Below are positions 35,801 through 46,090 of a stretch of DNA of 64,000 nucleotides, piece after piece. Position numbers and translations under genes: made by a program. The stretch is taken from assembly GCA_036172665.1 (NCBI GenBank), contig CM069869.1, positions 3,286,001-3,350,000 on the forward strand. The letters are read 5' to 3'. Numbering within the stretch: the first letter of the stretch is position 1; each line of letters opens with the position of its first letter. The notes below the pieces were generated by a model, which ran no database searches, had not been told where the DNA came from, and saw only the letters and a list, made by a program, of their open reading frames with translations. The DNA is from Prosopocoilus inquinatus. Its lineage: Eukaryota > Arthropoda > Insecta > Coleoptera > Lucanidae.

Positions 35801-38021
35801 TATTCAAAAACTATGGTCTCTTAAATTAGATTGGAATGATCCTATTCCAGACGATTTGAAAGCTACGTGGATACGATTCAGAAATAATTTAACAAAATTA
35901 AATCAACTCAAATTAGATAGGCACGTCATTTGTAAAAATTCTACAGAAATCGAATTACATGGTTTCTGTGACGCGTCACAAAACGCATACGGTGCGTGTG
36001 TATACGTTCGCAGCATCGATCAAAAAGAAAAGATTTTAATTAATCTCTTATGCGGAAAGACAAAGGTTGCTCCACTGAAATGTTTAACTATGCCAAGATT
36101 AGAATTGTGCAGTGCTTTGTTGTTAAGTCAATTAATTAACAAAGTACAAAAATCATTCACTATCGAATGCTCATATCATCTATGGTCAGATTCTCAAATA
36201 ATATTACACTGGATTAACTCTCCATCTCATTCATTACCAATTTTTGTAAGAAATCGCATTTCTAAAATTCAAGAATTAACACAGATTAGTAATTGGAAGT
36301 ACATAAACACAAAAGATAATCCTGCCGATCTTACATCACGAGGAATTTCTCCTGAAAATTTACTCAAGTCTCAATTGTGGTGGAACGGCCCTTCATGGTT
36401 GTCTCTTCCAACTAATCATTGGCCATCATCCGCATTCTCAATTTCAATTAAATATTCTAAAAATAATGTTTGCTCAGCTACTGTTGAAAATAATTTTCAG
36501 ATATTCGAAAGGTTTTCTAGTTTGAATAGGTTGAAAAGAACAATGGCATACATTTTACGATTCATCTTAAACATTAAGAAACAAAAATCTGAACGGCCGT
36601 ACGGATATTTGACTATTGCAGAATTAGATCTCAGTATGAAACAATTAATAAAATTGTCACAACAAGACAGTTTTCCTCAAGAAATTAATTTATTACTAAA
36701 TAATAAAAATTTAAAGCCAAAACACAATTTATTATCCCTTGCTCCGTTCATTGATACTGAAGGTTTATTAAGAGTCGGTGGTCGATTAAAAAACTCTTAT
36801 TTAGATTTTGCTCAGAAACATCCTTTGATTTTATCGGGAAAACATCGTTTAGCAAAACTAATTTTTGAAAATACGCATATAACATTACTTCATGCAGGTC
36901 CACAATTGTTATTATTTACAGTAAGACAGCATTTTTGGGTTACATCTGGAATGAGTGTGGCTAAGTCAGTAGTGCAAGGTTGCATCAGATGTTTTAAATC
37001 TAAACCAAAATCTTTTGATCAAATAATGGCAAATTTGCCAAAAGAAAGAGTTACAGTTAATAATCCATTTTATATCACGGGAATAGATTATGCAGGGCCT
37101 TTTAATATAAAAGATCGCAAAGGTCGAGGTTCAAAGACTATAAAGGGCTACATTTGTCTTTTCATCTGCTTTTCTACTAAAGCTATGCATCTTGAACTTG
37201 TGACAGATTTATCAAGCGAAACATTCCTTGCTGCTTTGAGAAGATTTGCATCACGAAGAGGCAAACCAGCTCATTTATATTCAGATAATGCAACAAATTT
37301 TATCGGAGCAGCTAAGAAACTATCTGCCTTGCATGAATTTTTCTCAAACTCTAAAACAGAAATAACAAATTATTGTACAAATGAAAATATAACCTGGCAT
37401 TTTATTCCCCCAAACTCGCCTCATTTCGGAGGGCTTTGGGAATCAAACATAAAAAACATAAAACATCATTTATCAAGAGTAATTAATGACACAAAATTAA
37501 CATATGAAGAATTTTACACAATCTTAACACAGATAGAAGCAACTTTAAATTCTAGACCTTTATACCCTCTGTCATCGGATGTTGATGATCTGCAGCCACT
37601 AACTCCAGCTCATTTCTTGATTGGCAAACCATTGACTGCTATTCCGGAACCGCAATTGCTGGACACACCAACAAACAGGCTGTCGCGTTTCCAGTTACAG
37701 CAACAGTTGGTACAAAGTTTTTGGAAGCGGTGGTCACAAGAATATTTGTATCATCTGCAAGAAAGAAAGAAATGGAAGAGCAAAAATCCAGGGCTAAAGA
37801 TTGGAAGTTTGGTAATAATCAAACAGGATAACTTACCTCCTTCCCAGTGGCTCCTTGGAAGAATAGTAGAGCTTCATCCCGGTGACGACAACGTAGTTCG
37901 AGTTGCTACAGTCAAGACTCATAAAGGCAATTTCAAGCGAGCAGTAGCGAAGTTGTGTCCCCTTCCAGTACCTGAAAATGGCAGTAGTGACAGTGAAATT
38001 GTGCATGTTAAAAACAGTTAA
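32832..38021 (+). CDS. BEL/Pao Gag-Pol polyprotein, intact
   Basis: One 1729-codon frame encodes the capsid-like protein and the enzymes for copying and integrating the element. In order: an N-terminal coiled-coil-like stretch; a Gag region of the DUF1759 type (about residues 135-300); Cys/His knuckles (CNNCLRSGHTTKNC from about residue 375, then CKKC); an aspartic protease with DCGS at residue 467; reverse transcriptase with motif A Asp 794 and YVDD at 870-873; RNase H starting with GFCDAS (Asp 1047); an integrase with an H2C2-type zinc region (about 1340-1395) and the triad Asp 1419, Asp 1485, Glu 1537; and a DUF5641-like C-terminus. The protease has Cys where most retropepsins have Ser or Thr, as is common in this group. 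Every catalytic motif is present and no stop or frameshift is seen. The ATG at 32832 is the first in frame after the primer site. Confidence 0.96.
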   Translation: MQDVTSTEKLVRKRGTIKYKLTNFIKYLRTVQDAYASDQVLAEKTIIELQDRSSKFASLFEEFDETQSKIEYICDEDDLERQYLEREDFTEKHSSAITDAKFILKQVCTPVIQIQSDSITGISDSSKQNGISHNIKLPTIKLAKFNGAYDNWLEFKDTFESLINSNKSIDNVQKYHYLRASLEGDALKVIQSLEFSSENYIIAWELLCNRYNNIRLLINNHIKSLFELNSLTKESSRGIRDLIDTIFKHLRALQTLEQPTEHWDTLLIFLITSKLDKFTVREWEKVKTGNNFPTLSEFKSFLNSRADFLETLEINHNKIAKEHKQLHNNIKQVSLISSNVKCPVCNGAHLIYYCEKFLKLNLSDKLKTVKQLNLCNNCLRSGHTTKNCRSGFCKKCKAKHNTLLHPELLYTREPITSKTIHPNASTTISPQVSFTSHYPNQHVLLSTVSILVPDVFGNIHTAKALLDCGSQSNFLTSKFCKKLGLEEHSTNMTIGGINGVSSVIKKKCNIVIYSLNYEFSTNLCCFILPTITGNLPSFTINTSSWNIPANIQLADPQFTEPSEIDVLIGAGIFWNILHHQRIQLGKNMPVLQNTEFGWIISGTISESISKIHCNFSKTHSNLDSELQKFWEIEEINNEHSMSSDDVYCEKHFLETFSRNEEGRFIVRIPLKHSASNLGNSKPLSIKRQQQLERKFSYDSNLKFQYSQFIKEYIDLNHMSQVNLIPSNTAYFLPHHGVFRQESLTTKLRVVFDGSANSDSGWSVNDLQFTGPPIQNEIFSILIKFRQHPFAVSADIEKMYRQVVIHPDDRHLQNIVWRFSSDDPISIYTLNTVTYGTRSAPYLAIRCLKQLAHEYQTKSSFASSIIKNDFYVDDLITGFDSETVAINVCKEIASILNSACFPLRKWNSNSQLFLQEFQNENEPVSVLNLGDNEFSKTLGIKWYSKSDTLGFQIKNFENSLSINKRSILSDVARIFDPLGLLSPCTIFSKIIIQKLWSLKLDWNDPIPDDLKATWIRFRNNLTKLNQLKLDRHVICKNSTEIELHGFCDASQNAYGACVYVRSIDQKEKILINLLCGKTKVAPLKCLTMPRLELCSALLLSQLINKVQKSFTIECSYHLWSDSQIILHWINSPSHSLPIFVRNRISKIQELTQISNWKYINTKDNPADLTSRGISPENLLKSQLWWNGPSWLSLPTNHWPSSAFSISIKYSKNNVCSATVENNFQIFERFSSLNRLKRTMAYILRFILNIKKQKSERPYGYLTIAELDLSMKQLIKLSQQDSFPQEINLLLNNKNLKPKHNLLSLAPFIDTEGLLRVGGRLKNSYLDFAQKHPLILSGKHRLAKLIFENTHITLLHAGPQLLLFTVRQHFWVTSGMSVAKSVVQGCIRCFKSKPKSFDQIMANLPKERVTVNNPFYITGIDYAGPFNIKDRKGRGSKTIKGYICLFICFSTKAMHLELVTDLSSETFLAALRRFASRRGKPAHLYSDNATNFIGAAKKLSALHEFFSNSKTEITNYCTNENITWHFIPPNSPHFGGLWESNIKNIKHHLSRVINDTKLTYEEFYTILTQIEATLNSRPLYPLSSDVDDLQPLTPAHFLIGKPLTAIPEPQLLDTPTNRLSRFQLQQQLVQSFWKRWSQEYLYHLQERKKWKSKNPGLKIGSLVIIKQDNLPPSQWLLGRIVELHPGDDNVVRVATVKTHKGNFKRAVAKLCPLPVPENGSSDSEIVHVKNS

Positions 38022-38109
38022 AATAATTCATTTTCATTATTACAATCAGTTCATACTTACCTGCAATTTATGAATATTTGAACACTTTCTTAAAAAAAAA
38101 AAAATGTTC

Positions 38110-38123
38110 AAGGCGGGGAGCTA
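38110..38123 (+). promoter_or_regulatory. Polypurine tract
   Basis: AAGGCGGGGAGC directly precedes the 3' LTR and would prime plus-strand DNA synthesis. An A run lies just upstream. Confidence 0.8.
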
Positions 38124-38298
38124 TGTTAACACGATTTTTACGTTCATTTTAATGAATCACATACACTTGTAAAAAAAAAAAAAACAATTGCAATATAAAT
38201 AAAAAAACTTTCATATAAAAAAAGGTAATTGTACCAGCGAAATTTTTCTGCAAACAAACACAAAGAAATACAGTCCACTATATCGAATCAACATATTA
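38124..38298 (+). repeat. BEL/Pao 3' LTR
   Basis: Identical to 32362-32536 at a constant offset of 5762 bp with no substitution or indel. Confidence 0.93.
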
Positions 38299-38303
38299 GA
38301 CGT
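38299..38303. other. 5-bp target-site duplication GACGT, right
   Basis: Matches 32357-32361. Confidence 0.9.
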
Positions 38304-40215
38304 CTTGCAACACTTATTGCTATGTCCACGACCTTCTTGCTTCGAGCTCACGCGGTGAAAGAGAATGCCGGCGAGAAACAAATCGGCGAGTTGTGAGCAC
38401 TATGAAAACGGTGGCCTAATCAGGTGTAACACCAACATCAAAAATGGAGGGTAACATGTTCTTTCATGGTTTTTTGATGTCGCTTGCATTTCTGCGTACT
38501 TTCGTAAGTCATTCTGCACTTGGCGGGCTCGGTATTGTTAAATTGGCCCAAAGACTTAACCTCTCTCGCCAAGAAGATAATAAATTAATTCGATACGAAA
38601 ATATCAGTCTGTTACAACTGATTAAATGGATCTTTAAAACGAAAATAACTCATTCTTTCTTTCATAAAACAGGTTTCTTTGTTCCCTGCTTTATTAAATT
38701 AAAGGAATGTACATAATCGTCTTATAATATTACAAAAAGTGGCGGCGTATTTCGTGCGACTGATTGACCTTTAAGGAGGATAAGTAATTGATTATTCCTC
38801 ATCAATCAGGATTTATTCCCCGGCTTTGTAAAAATTGGGAAGTTTAAACAGCCTTTGGAGAGGAAAACAAAATCGTTACTCCGCCGGAAATAACTCCTCT
38901 CTCATAAAACTGCACGTGCAAACACTTTTTTTACAACGGCGATTAATTCCGCGCGGCTGTCTCTTTGTTATATTGCTCGGTTAACAAAAACTTTTTAAAT
39001 TCGCAGCGTAAGGAGGAAAAGACGTCGGCCGGTTTTTGCGGCTTTTTAATTTAACATACCGGGGGACCACACGTGCGATCTGTACGTATACTGCCCGGCG
39101 CGGCGCGGCGGTCCTCGTTTTCTTCATCTTAATTCTTTCGCTGTGCTTTTTTTTCTCGTTTGTAAGCAAAAAGTAAATTGGCAAAGATATATATATAAGG
39201 GACTGGAACGAAAGAGAAAGCGTTTCGTTAAGAATAACGAGCAGAGTTCCTCGTCTACGCCCGTAGTTGAGAGTTAATAGATTTTTAATTAAGAAAAAAA
39301 AATAATAATATGGTAAATTAATTCAAACACGAAAGAAAAAAAAACGAACAAGCTTGTACATGTGTTTTCAAGTCAAATTGAAGTATTGCCGGTGCCGAGC
39401 TTTTATCACTTGCCGCAAATTTAATCTCACATGCTGCTCTGGAATTAACAAGCAGTCGTTGCTGCATGTGTAAATAACTGCAACATACAATGTAACGTTT
39501 TGCAGGCAAAGAACACAAAATGACAGGTAATGTAGTTCGTATGTATGTATAAATTCGCGCTGGTAATGGAGTAATTAGAGTTAATCGTTGATTTGAAAGA
39601 CATATGCTCTAATTCACGATGGTTTGCATTTTGCTTCTCCGTGTTAAATCAAATGTACTAATCTAAAATGTAAGGATACAGGAAAATTAAAAAGAATATT
39701 AAATACATTCGATGATTATTTACTCCTAAACCTGATCTATTCTACAACAGTAGAAAAAACAGTGTGTGCAACACATGCGTGAAGACATTCTTGCACTGTT
39801 CATGTGAAAAACCTGCTCACCAACTGCTACGTCACATCAAAGAGTATGAGATTAAAACAGATCACAATTAATTCACTATTGTGTGTTGATTAATTAATTG
39901 CGAGAATTACGGACGTATGTGTTAATTAGCATCTGTAAATCCATTGAGACCTCGTGCTTATGTTTACAAGATCGTTTCTAAGTGCAATTAGAATATTCCA
40001 TAAATATTTTTAAACTCTACCCCAACAATGGTATAGGTACTCGGTGTTTCAATAAAGGCGGCAACCGACTGTATGTACGAAGAAGTAAAAAAAAATTATA
40101 GTCAAAGTGACCAAGAGAAATAATTCAAAGAAAATATTTTCAAGTATTTGATTTGACCGCAATTGTAAGTACATGTTTTTTTAATCTCAAACCGGACAGA
40201 AATATAATGGGAACA
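38304..40215. other. Unannotated DNA
   Basis: No gene or repeat recognised. Frames here are short and without domain content; around 39050-39110 is a short GC-rich patch. Confidence 0.5.
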
Positions 40216-40257
40216 CACTCAACGTTTCGCTATAGATTTATAGCTTCGTCAGGAGTG
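40216..40257 (-). ncRNA. Hammerhead-ribozyme-like motif of a Penelope-like element
   Basis: Read on the minus strand the order is: stem I strand CACTC; core CTGACGA; one extra A; stem II GCTATA-AATC-TATAGC (perfect 6 bp); core GAA; a minimal stem III ACGT; U at the cleavage position; and the second stem I strand GAGTG. All conserved core bases of a type I hammerhead are present. The almost loopless stem III matches what is known for Penelope-like elements, whose motifs are thought to work best as dimers. It lies about 160 bp past the end of the RT/endonuclease remnant. Activity is inferred, not shown. Confidence 0.75.
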
Positions 40258-40418
40258 AAAAAAGTAAATAAACAAGTTGTCAAGAGAAACAAGTCGTCAA
40301 GAAAAACGAAAAGGTAACATGATTTTAAACTAAAATACGAGTTGTCCGGAATAAAAGTAAAAGTAAGTAGAATTAAATTAAAACTATTTTTTTTTTAATT
40401 GACAGATCTATATTCTAT

Positions 40419-42115
40419 TTAAAGAATCCAGAAACTACAAAATATGTCATTTAAATTTTCAAAATCCGTACGTTTATTAATAGAATTTTTAAACATTTTA
40501 ATTTTACACATTTCTATGAAACGTCTTTTAAAAATATTAGATTCACTGTACAAAATGTCAGTATTATCAAAATCAAAATTATGATTATTTACTAATGAAT
40601 GCTCTAAAAGAATTGAATGATTTTGATTATTTTTTGGATATGATATTTGTTGGTCTAAACGTTTTTTTTTTTTAATTTTGGCTTGTTTCACCTATATAAA
40701 CAGAATTACAATTTGAACATTTGAATTCATAAACCACGTTAGGTTGTTTTAATTTCGGTATTTTGGTTTTTAAATTCTAAAAAATTAAATTTAAATTATT
40801 CACAGATTTACTGGCTAACATTAAATTATGTTTTTTTAAAATATGTTTAAATGTATTGTGTAATGGTTCAATATAAGGCAATGATATGTATTTATGGTTC
40901 GAAGTTTGTCTAATACGATTAGAGACATTTGAATTTTATAAGTATTTAATACGATTTTTAATTACTGATTCAATAAGATTTATTGGATAAGAATTTTGAA
41001 TAAGAGTTTTCTTTATTAAATTTAAGTTATCATAAATGAAAACTTTATCAGAAAGTAAAATAGCTCGATCAGTTAATGAAATAATAGTTGCAATTTTATA
41101 ATTTTTAGGTGTGTACGAGTGAAAATTTATGTACCTACCTGACCAGGTAGGTTTATGAAACCAATTAGTAATTAATTTATCATTCTGTCTGATAATATTT
41201 ACATCAAGAAAACTCAATGAATTATTATTTTCTTTTTCTACTGTAAATTGTAATCTATTATGAAAAGAATTAAATTTATTTAAAACAAAATCTACCTTAT
41301 CAGAAGGCAAAATCAATAAAATGTCATCTACATAACGAAAATATAACGTTAAATCGAATGATAAAGAGTTAATAACAGATTTTTCTAGTTCTTGTATAAC
41401 AATTTCAGCTAAAGCCGGAGATAAAGGAGAACCCATTGCTGTACCAAAAATCTGTTTATAAAATTTATCATTGAAAGCAAAATAAGATGTTTCAAAACAC
41501 AAATCAACTATTTCTAAAAAGTTACCTTTGGAAATATCAGTAAAATCTTTAATCTCTAACCACCTATCATTAATACTTTTTAAAGCTAAATCTTTAGGAA
41601 TATTAGTAAATAAGGAAATAACATCTAAAGAAATTATAATGCAATTATTTGGTACAGTTATTTGTTTTAATTTTTCTACTAGTTCAATAGAATTTTTTAT
41701 AAAATATTCTGATGTACTAGTAACCTGAGTAATGATTTTTGAAATAAATTTAGATAAGAAATGTGGAGAAGAACCAATAGTGGAAACTATAGGACGAAGA
41801 GGTGTGTTAGGTTTATGAATTTTTGGAATACAGTATAATTTAGGAAATATGGGATGTTGTACTTTAAGAGATTTAGCGACAATATTAATAATACTGATTG
41901 ATAAGATTCTGTGGGATCCTAGCTAATTTTACATATGTATTATTATCAGACAGCATAGTTTGAACTTTTGAAGAATTGTCAGTTTTATCAATTAAAACAG
42001 TTACATTGCTATTATTTTTTTCTAACAAAAGTCTCAGAATAAGCTTCAGCTTTGCCAGCATCATTGGAAAGCTGAATTAATTCTGCACAACTTTGATTTT
42101 AGACTTATATTATTA
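40419..42115 (-). pseudogene. Penelope-like reverse transcriptase / GIY-YIG endonuclease, broken
   Basis: The most complete frame runs from about 41922 down to a stop at 40936-40938 and shows Penelope-type RT blocks: YCIPKIHKPNTPLRPIVS, ISLDVISLFTNIP, GTAMGSPLSP, RYVDD (about 41323-41334) and SFLDVNI. Past the stop the same frame continues with another stop at about 40777 and then the GIY-YIG start VVYEFKCSNCNSVYIGET (about 40690-40740). A shift in the T-run near 40665-40680 moves the rest into another frame (40419-40691), which keeps KRRFIEMC with the expected Glu. A further shift near 41895 separates the N-terminal part (ELIQLSNDAGKAEAY, DNNTYVKLARIPQ). The enzyme would have combined cDNA synthesis with target nicking. 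At least two stops and two or more shifts make it a pseudogene. Confidence 0.88.
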
Positions 42116-42430
42116 ATGAAGGAAACTGTTTGTCAGAATATCAGAAGTTCTGTGTTATTTATCAGAAATTAACGAACTTCGGCTCGTTTGAAAGGAACTT
42201 TTCAGTTGATTTAAACTTTCTATTCGACGACTCAGACTGATTTGTTATGAAGGACGCTCTTTGCAAAAGTAATAGTTTTTCTCACAGTTTCCAAAAAAAA
42301 TGTAAAAGGAAAGGTGTGTTTCTTCTGCAGCGGTTGCGAAGCTTACAAAAAGTTGAATATTATGGTAAAAACCCGAAATGATTTTCTTTTTTCGTTCTCG
42401 AGTTATCATCGAATACATAACTGATGATTT

Positions 42431-42989
42431 TAGCGGAAGGAGAATATTCAAACAAATGTTATACACTAATACTTTTAATTATAAGGTTAAATAACGCACG
42501 TAAGCTTTTTTTTAAATTAATGTTAGGATATTATTTAGAAGCATTTAAATGTTTTTGGGAACAGAGAATATTTAAACACAAGAATAAAACAACAAATAGA
42601 GAAACAAGAATAACTGAAACACAAAATAAAAGTTAATGAACAATAATCATGCATTGTGATCAACAAAGTTGCACTGTGCCGCTTTACTACACTTTTTTAT
42701 TGTCCGCATAGAGTTGTACAGAAACTATTATTGTTATGCAGTAAATTTCGCTATTTCGAAATGAAAGATCGATAATATTTTGAAAATATTTTAGGTATAA
42801 GCTTTCGAGCATTGTTGTTTGCAATGTATTTCATAAATGTTCAAAGTGCTTTCCGTCATTTAACATTTTATTCTACATTGCTTTTATTTAGTGTTTTTGT
42901 TTTTCTCATGTTTTTGTTTGCTGTCTGGATCATTCATTTAAATATTATGTTCCCAAAAATAATTACACGCATTTAAACAGACTAATGTC
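42431..42989. other. Unannotated DNA between Penelope-like fragments
   Basis: No gene seen. The sequence is AT-rich, and its edges resemble the upstream part of the Penelope family. Confidence 0.45.
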
Positions 42990-43285
42990 TTTCTATTTGT
43001 CTTAAAATGAAAAGTATTACTCCACAGCATTTGTTAGAACTTTAGATTCGCTTTTACCATCAGATAAAAGACTTATTTGATAATAACTCGAGAACGCAAA
43101 AAGTTATCAATTTTTCCTGATTGGATACTTTGTAAAAGGAATACCCCTTTCCTTATAAATTTTTTTACAAAACTGGAAAAAACTATTACTTTAGCAAATA
43201 GTGCCCTCTAACTATTTGATAACAAAGTAGTCGGAGTCATTGAATACAAATTTCAAATTAGCCGGAAATACCCTTATAAATAAGC
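42990..43285 (+). mobile_element. Penelope-like element fragment, 5' part, left half (plus strand)
   Basis: Contains blocks also present in the reverse complement of 42130-42430 and in 46655-46985, such as GATAATAACTCGAGAACG and AAAAAACTATTACTTT. It stops exactly at the 8-bp repeat AAATAAGC (43278-43285), and the family resumes at 45880. Confidence 0.75.
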
Positions 43286-43671
43286 TAGGGTTTCTGTCCT
43301 GGTAATTCCCGGAAAATTTGCCATTTTTGCCATCGAATTCCCGACTTGCCGGGAATGAAGGCTTAGCGTGTAGTTGGATCTGGCGTCTAATGATGAGATG
43401 TATGTGACTTACAAGGGGGGTATTTAAAAGAAACGGAACTGATGTTGTGGGGGCAGGATGGAATTCTTATAGTATTCCGAAAGGAGAATCATTTTAATTG
43501 TGATTAAAAAAGAAGAAAATTGATATCGTCGATGATGATCTCTTTATAAAGGCGGCATATGATCGTTTCCAGTTTTAATAGTGATAAAATTACCTTACTG
43601 TGTAAGGCCTGAAATAAATGCGACGTACATTAAGTAAGTATGCTAACAGTACAGTGAGTAGGTAGGATAGG

Positions 43672-43806
43672 TGTTTACGCTAATTTCAGTGGTAAAACAC
43701 GCGTTTTTTTTTTTTCACCGTTAAAAGAAATTTCGAAAAAAGGATTTTCTGACATTTGAACGGTGAAAAGAACGCGTGTTTTGCGCACTAAAATTAATCC
43801 GTAAAC
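43672..43806. repeat. Hairpin (MITE-like) with ~48-bp arms
   Basis: The left arm from TTTACGC (about 43675) and the right arm ending CCGTAAA (about 43806) pair imperfectly; both contain AAAACACGCGTT or its complement and CACCGTT. It lies inside the 2.6-kb element. Confidence 0.7.
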
Positions 43807-45272
43807 ATCCATTTTTTGATTAATTGTAGAAAAACAATATTTGCATGAATCTTTCATAATAATATAATTAAATAAAATTAATAATTAATAAAATTTCTAA
43901 ATGGCTGGCTCTTTTAGCTATTATAATACAATAATAATGCTTATTTCTCCAAAATAGAAGTAGATATAAATAAAAGTAAATATAAAATATAATAAATATA
44001 TAGACCGTCTAGAAAGTATCCGGAATCTTTAAAATTTTGTGATTTTTTTTTCAATATATGGCTTTCCCAGAAGTCGAGGAGCGTAGTATTTTTGTAAAAA
44101 TCATTTTTCCAAAGCATCAAATAAGAAAAATGACAACAGGCATTGAATTTTAAATAAACAAAGAGATTTGAGTAACTATGGCAAATTTAAGAAAAGTGAA
44201 AAAATATGGAGCATTTTTTCAACAGACGGGTTCATAATTAAAGGAGAAGGGTTGAGAAAAATGTTTCGATCAAAAAATGCAAGAAAAAAATAAAATAATA
44301 GTGTCATTTTGTGCATAGATGAAGTACCAGTTGTACTCAGGCTGAAGTGATTTGATTTTAAGTTTCCCGAACATTCAGTATAATTTGTGGGATTAAACGG
44401 AAATTACATAAACAAGTAACTGAAACTATCTTCTTTCTCGATTTGAATTGTTTTATTCGTAAATTCAAAAACTGGAAGTTGCAGAGTTGTTTGCTTCTTA
44501 ATTATAGGAAATATTAAATATTTAAGGAAGTGCAATCAACAGAAGAATACAGCAATCATAGTTAAACTAGAAAAGTAATCTTGTGTTTAAAATTATAAAG
44601 ATTAAAGTAAGTAATAAATATAAATAATCCACAAAAGTAAACTTGTGCGTGGATAAAAAGTGAGGACAAAGCTTGGGAGCCTATTAATAACACCAGTAAG
44701 TAATATCACAGCAAAATGCCACCACACAATTGATACATGATTAATTTTGATCCGCAAGAAATAAGTTTTCAGATATATTTCCACACGATACAAGAAGGTT
44801 TACAGGTAAATTTTCGCCTATCTAAGAAACAAATAATTCTCCAGATTGGAGGCGCAAATGTTCAACTTTAAATCTTTACCTGTGCGGTTATTGAGCACCT
44901 TTTCTTGGAAGGGCGAAAATGTAACGGTGGCGCAAATGTGCGCGGCGCAAGTGTCCCGGATTCCGTAGATGCATTCCTTTTAATAAATCCCAATTCTTTA
45001 ACCATAAGTAACGTACTGTTTTCTTTAAAAGAATTTCATAAATAAGCGTAAATGTATTTACGGTTCTAGTGCGCCCTAAAAATGATAATAAAAAGAGATA
45101 GATCAAAGATGAATACTGTTAATCATAATTTTCTAGATTTTGTTATGTGATTGGCTAATAATATTAAAGAATCTCTCGTTTCCATCTCTTTCTATTACAT
45201 ATTACAAAGTATAAACTAGTCCATTTAAACTCAAAAATTTGTGTAGATTGAACGAAATTTTTTTATTATTGC

Positions 45273-45513
45273 AGAGAATATGAAATAAAAAAAAAAAACT
45301 TTTTAAAACGAGCTAAAAGGGTAATTTATTGACTTACTTGACGTTTCGCAAATAAAATTATTTGCTTTATCAAAAGTGAATAACGGAAAATATGAATAAT
45401 TTAGCCTAATAAATTTAGTAGGCTAAATTGTTTAATTGTTTAAATTAAAGTCAATATATTACCCTTTTAGCTCGTTTTAAAAAGTTTTTTTTTTTATTTC
45501 TTTCATATTCTCT
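45273..45513. repeat. Fold-back sequence with ~64-bp arms
   Basis: The left arm 45273-45335 and right arm 45448-45513 are near-perfect reverse complements (AAAACGAGCTAAAAGGGTAA and TTACCCTTTTAGCTCGTTTT). The 112-bp loop holds a degenerate hammerhead-like motif (45336-45377) and a small hairpin AATTTAGCCTA/TAGGCTAAATT near 45400-45431. Confidence 0.85.
45336..45377 (-). ncRNA. Degenerate hammerhead-like motif
   Basis: On the minus strand: stem I ACTT/AAGT, core TTGATAA in place of CTGANGA, stem II GCAAATAA...TTATTTGC, then GAAACGTC. The order and spacing match the motif at 40216-40257, but two invariant core bases differ, so cleavage is unlikely. Confidence 0.5.
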
Positions 45514-45879
45514 GAAATTTTTAAGATTCAATTAGGATGTTTTTATAAAAATACCACCATATCTTGTCATACTGCAATTGAAATGTGAAATTACGACTTG
45601 TAAACTGCATCTTACAATACTTACTTAATAAATATGATAATTAAACTTACCTCTAACTGACGTGACTGAGATTAGTAGAAGAAAGGGTTACAAGAGATTT
45701 AAAACTATTTTGTTTTTATTGTGTTTCCAAACATTGTTTTAATTCACAACCATGACAGATTTATAGCAACAGAGCATGAGTAAAAAGTAAAATTTCCCAG
45801 GATTTCGGGATTTCCGAAATCATAGTTTTTACAATCCCGGTTCCCGGGAAGCAAAAAATCCAGGAAATCAGAAACCCTA

Positions 45880-46085
45880 AAATGAGCTAAAATTCGGTAA
45901 TTTCTGATAAAAACTACACAAGCTATATTTTTTAAAGTAAATAATTTAACTATTTCCTCTACTTTTATTAATGGTGATACGATAATAAGTTTTACATCAA
46001 AATTGTGCAGAACTAATTCAGCTTTCCAATGGCTCTGTCAAAGCTGTAGCTTATTCTAAGACTTTTGTTAGTAAAATTAATTTTT
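45880..46085 (+). mobile_element. Penelope-like element fragment, right half with N-terminal coding remnant (plus strand)
   Basis: Continues the fragment that ends at 43285. From about 46011 it can be read as AELIQLSNGSVKAVAY, clearly related to ELIQLSNDAGKAEAY in the minus-strand copy. It is truncated near 46090. Confidence 0.75.
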
Positions 46086-46090
46086 ATTGT

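Larger units (their letters stand above)
32362..38298 (+). mobile_element. Complete BEL/Pao LTR retrotransposon (5937 bp)
   Basis: Two identical 175-bp LTRs bound the element, with a tRNA-like primer site after the 5' LTR, a G-rich polypurine tract before the 3' LTR, one intact gag-pol frame and a 5-bp target duplication GACGT. All parts needed for mobility are visible and there is no env frame. Zero LTR differences over 175 bp point to a very recent insertion. Confidence 0.96.
40216..42430 (-). mobile_element. Penelope-like element, degenerate (minus strand)
   Basis: The element reads right to left: an upstream non-coding part (about 42430-42130, which has relatives at 42990-43285/45888-46000 and 46655-46985), a reverse transcriptase plus GIY-YIG remnant (about 42115-40419), and a hammerhead-like motif at the 3' side. 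The frame is broken in several places, so the copy is not autonomous. Confidence 0.85.
43286..45879. mobile_element. DNA element with 8-bp target duplication (hAT-like), inserted in a Penelope-like copy
   Basis: The ends are a perfect 11-bp inverted repeat, TAGGGTTTCTG (43286) and CAGAAACCCTA (ending 45879), followed inward by weaker matching (CCTGG and CCCGG blocks). Flanks are AAATAAGC (43278-43285) and AAATGAGC (45880-45887), 7 of 8 identical. Two uninterrupted relatives have AAACGAGC once at this place (reverse strand near 42191-42198, and about 46903-46910 plus). No transposase frame is recognised in the 2.6 kb. hAT membership is inferred from the 8-bp duplication and the ends. Confidence 0.75.

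Noticed and set aside
38022..38123. Possible env gene in the BEL/Pao element
   Set aside because: Only about 100 bp separate the polyprotein stop from the 3' LTR, so there is no room for an env.
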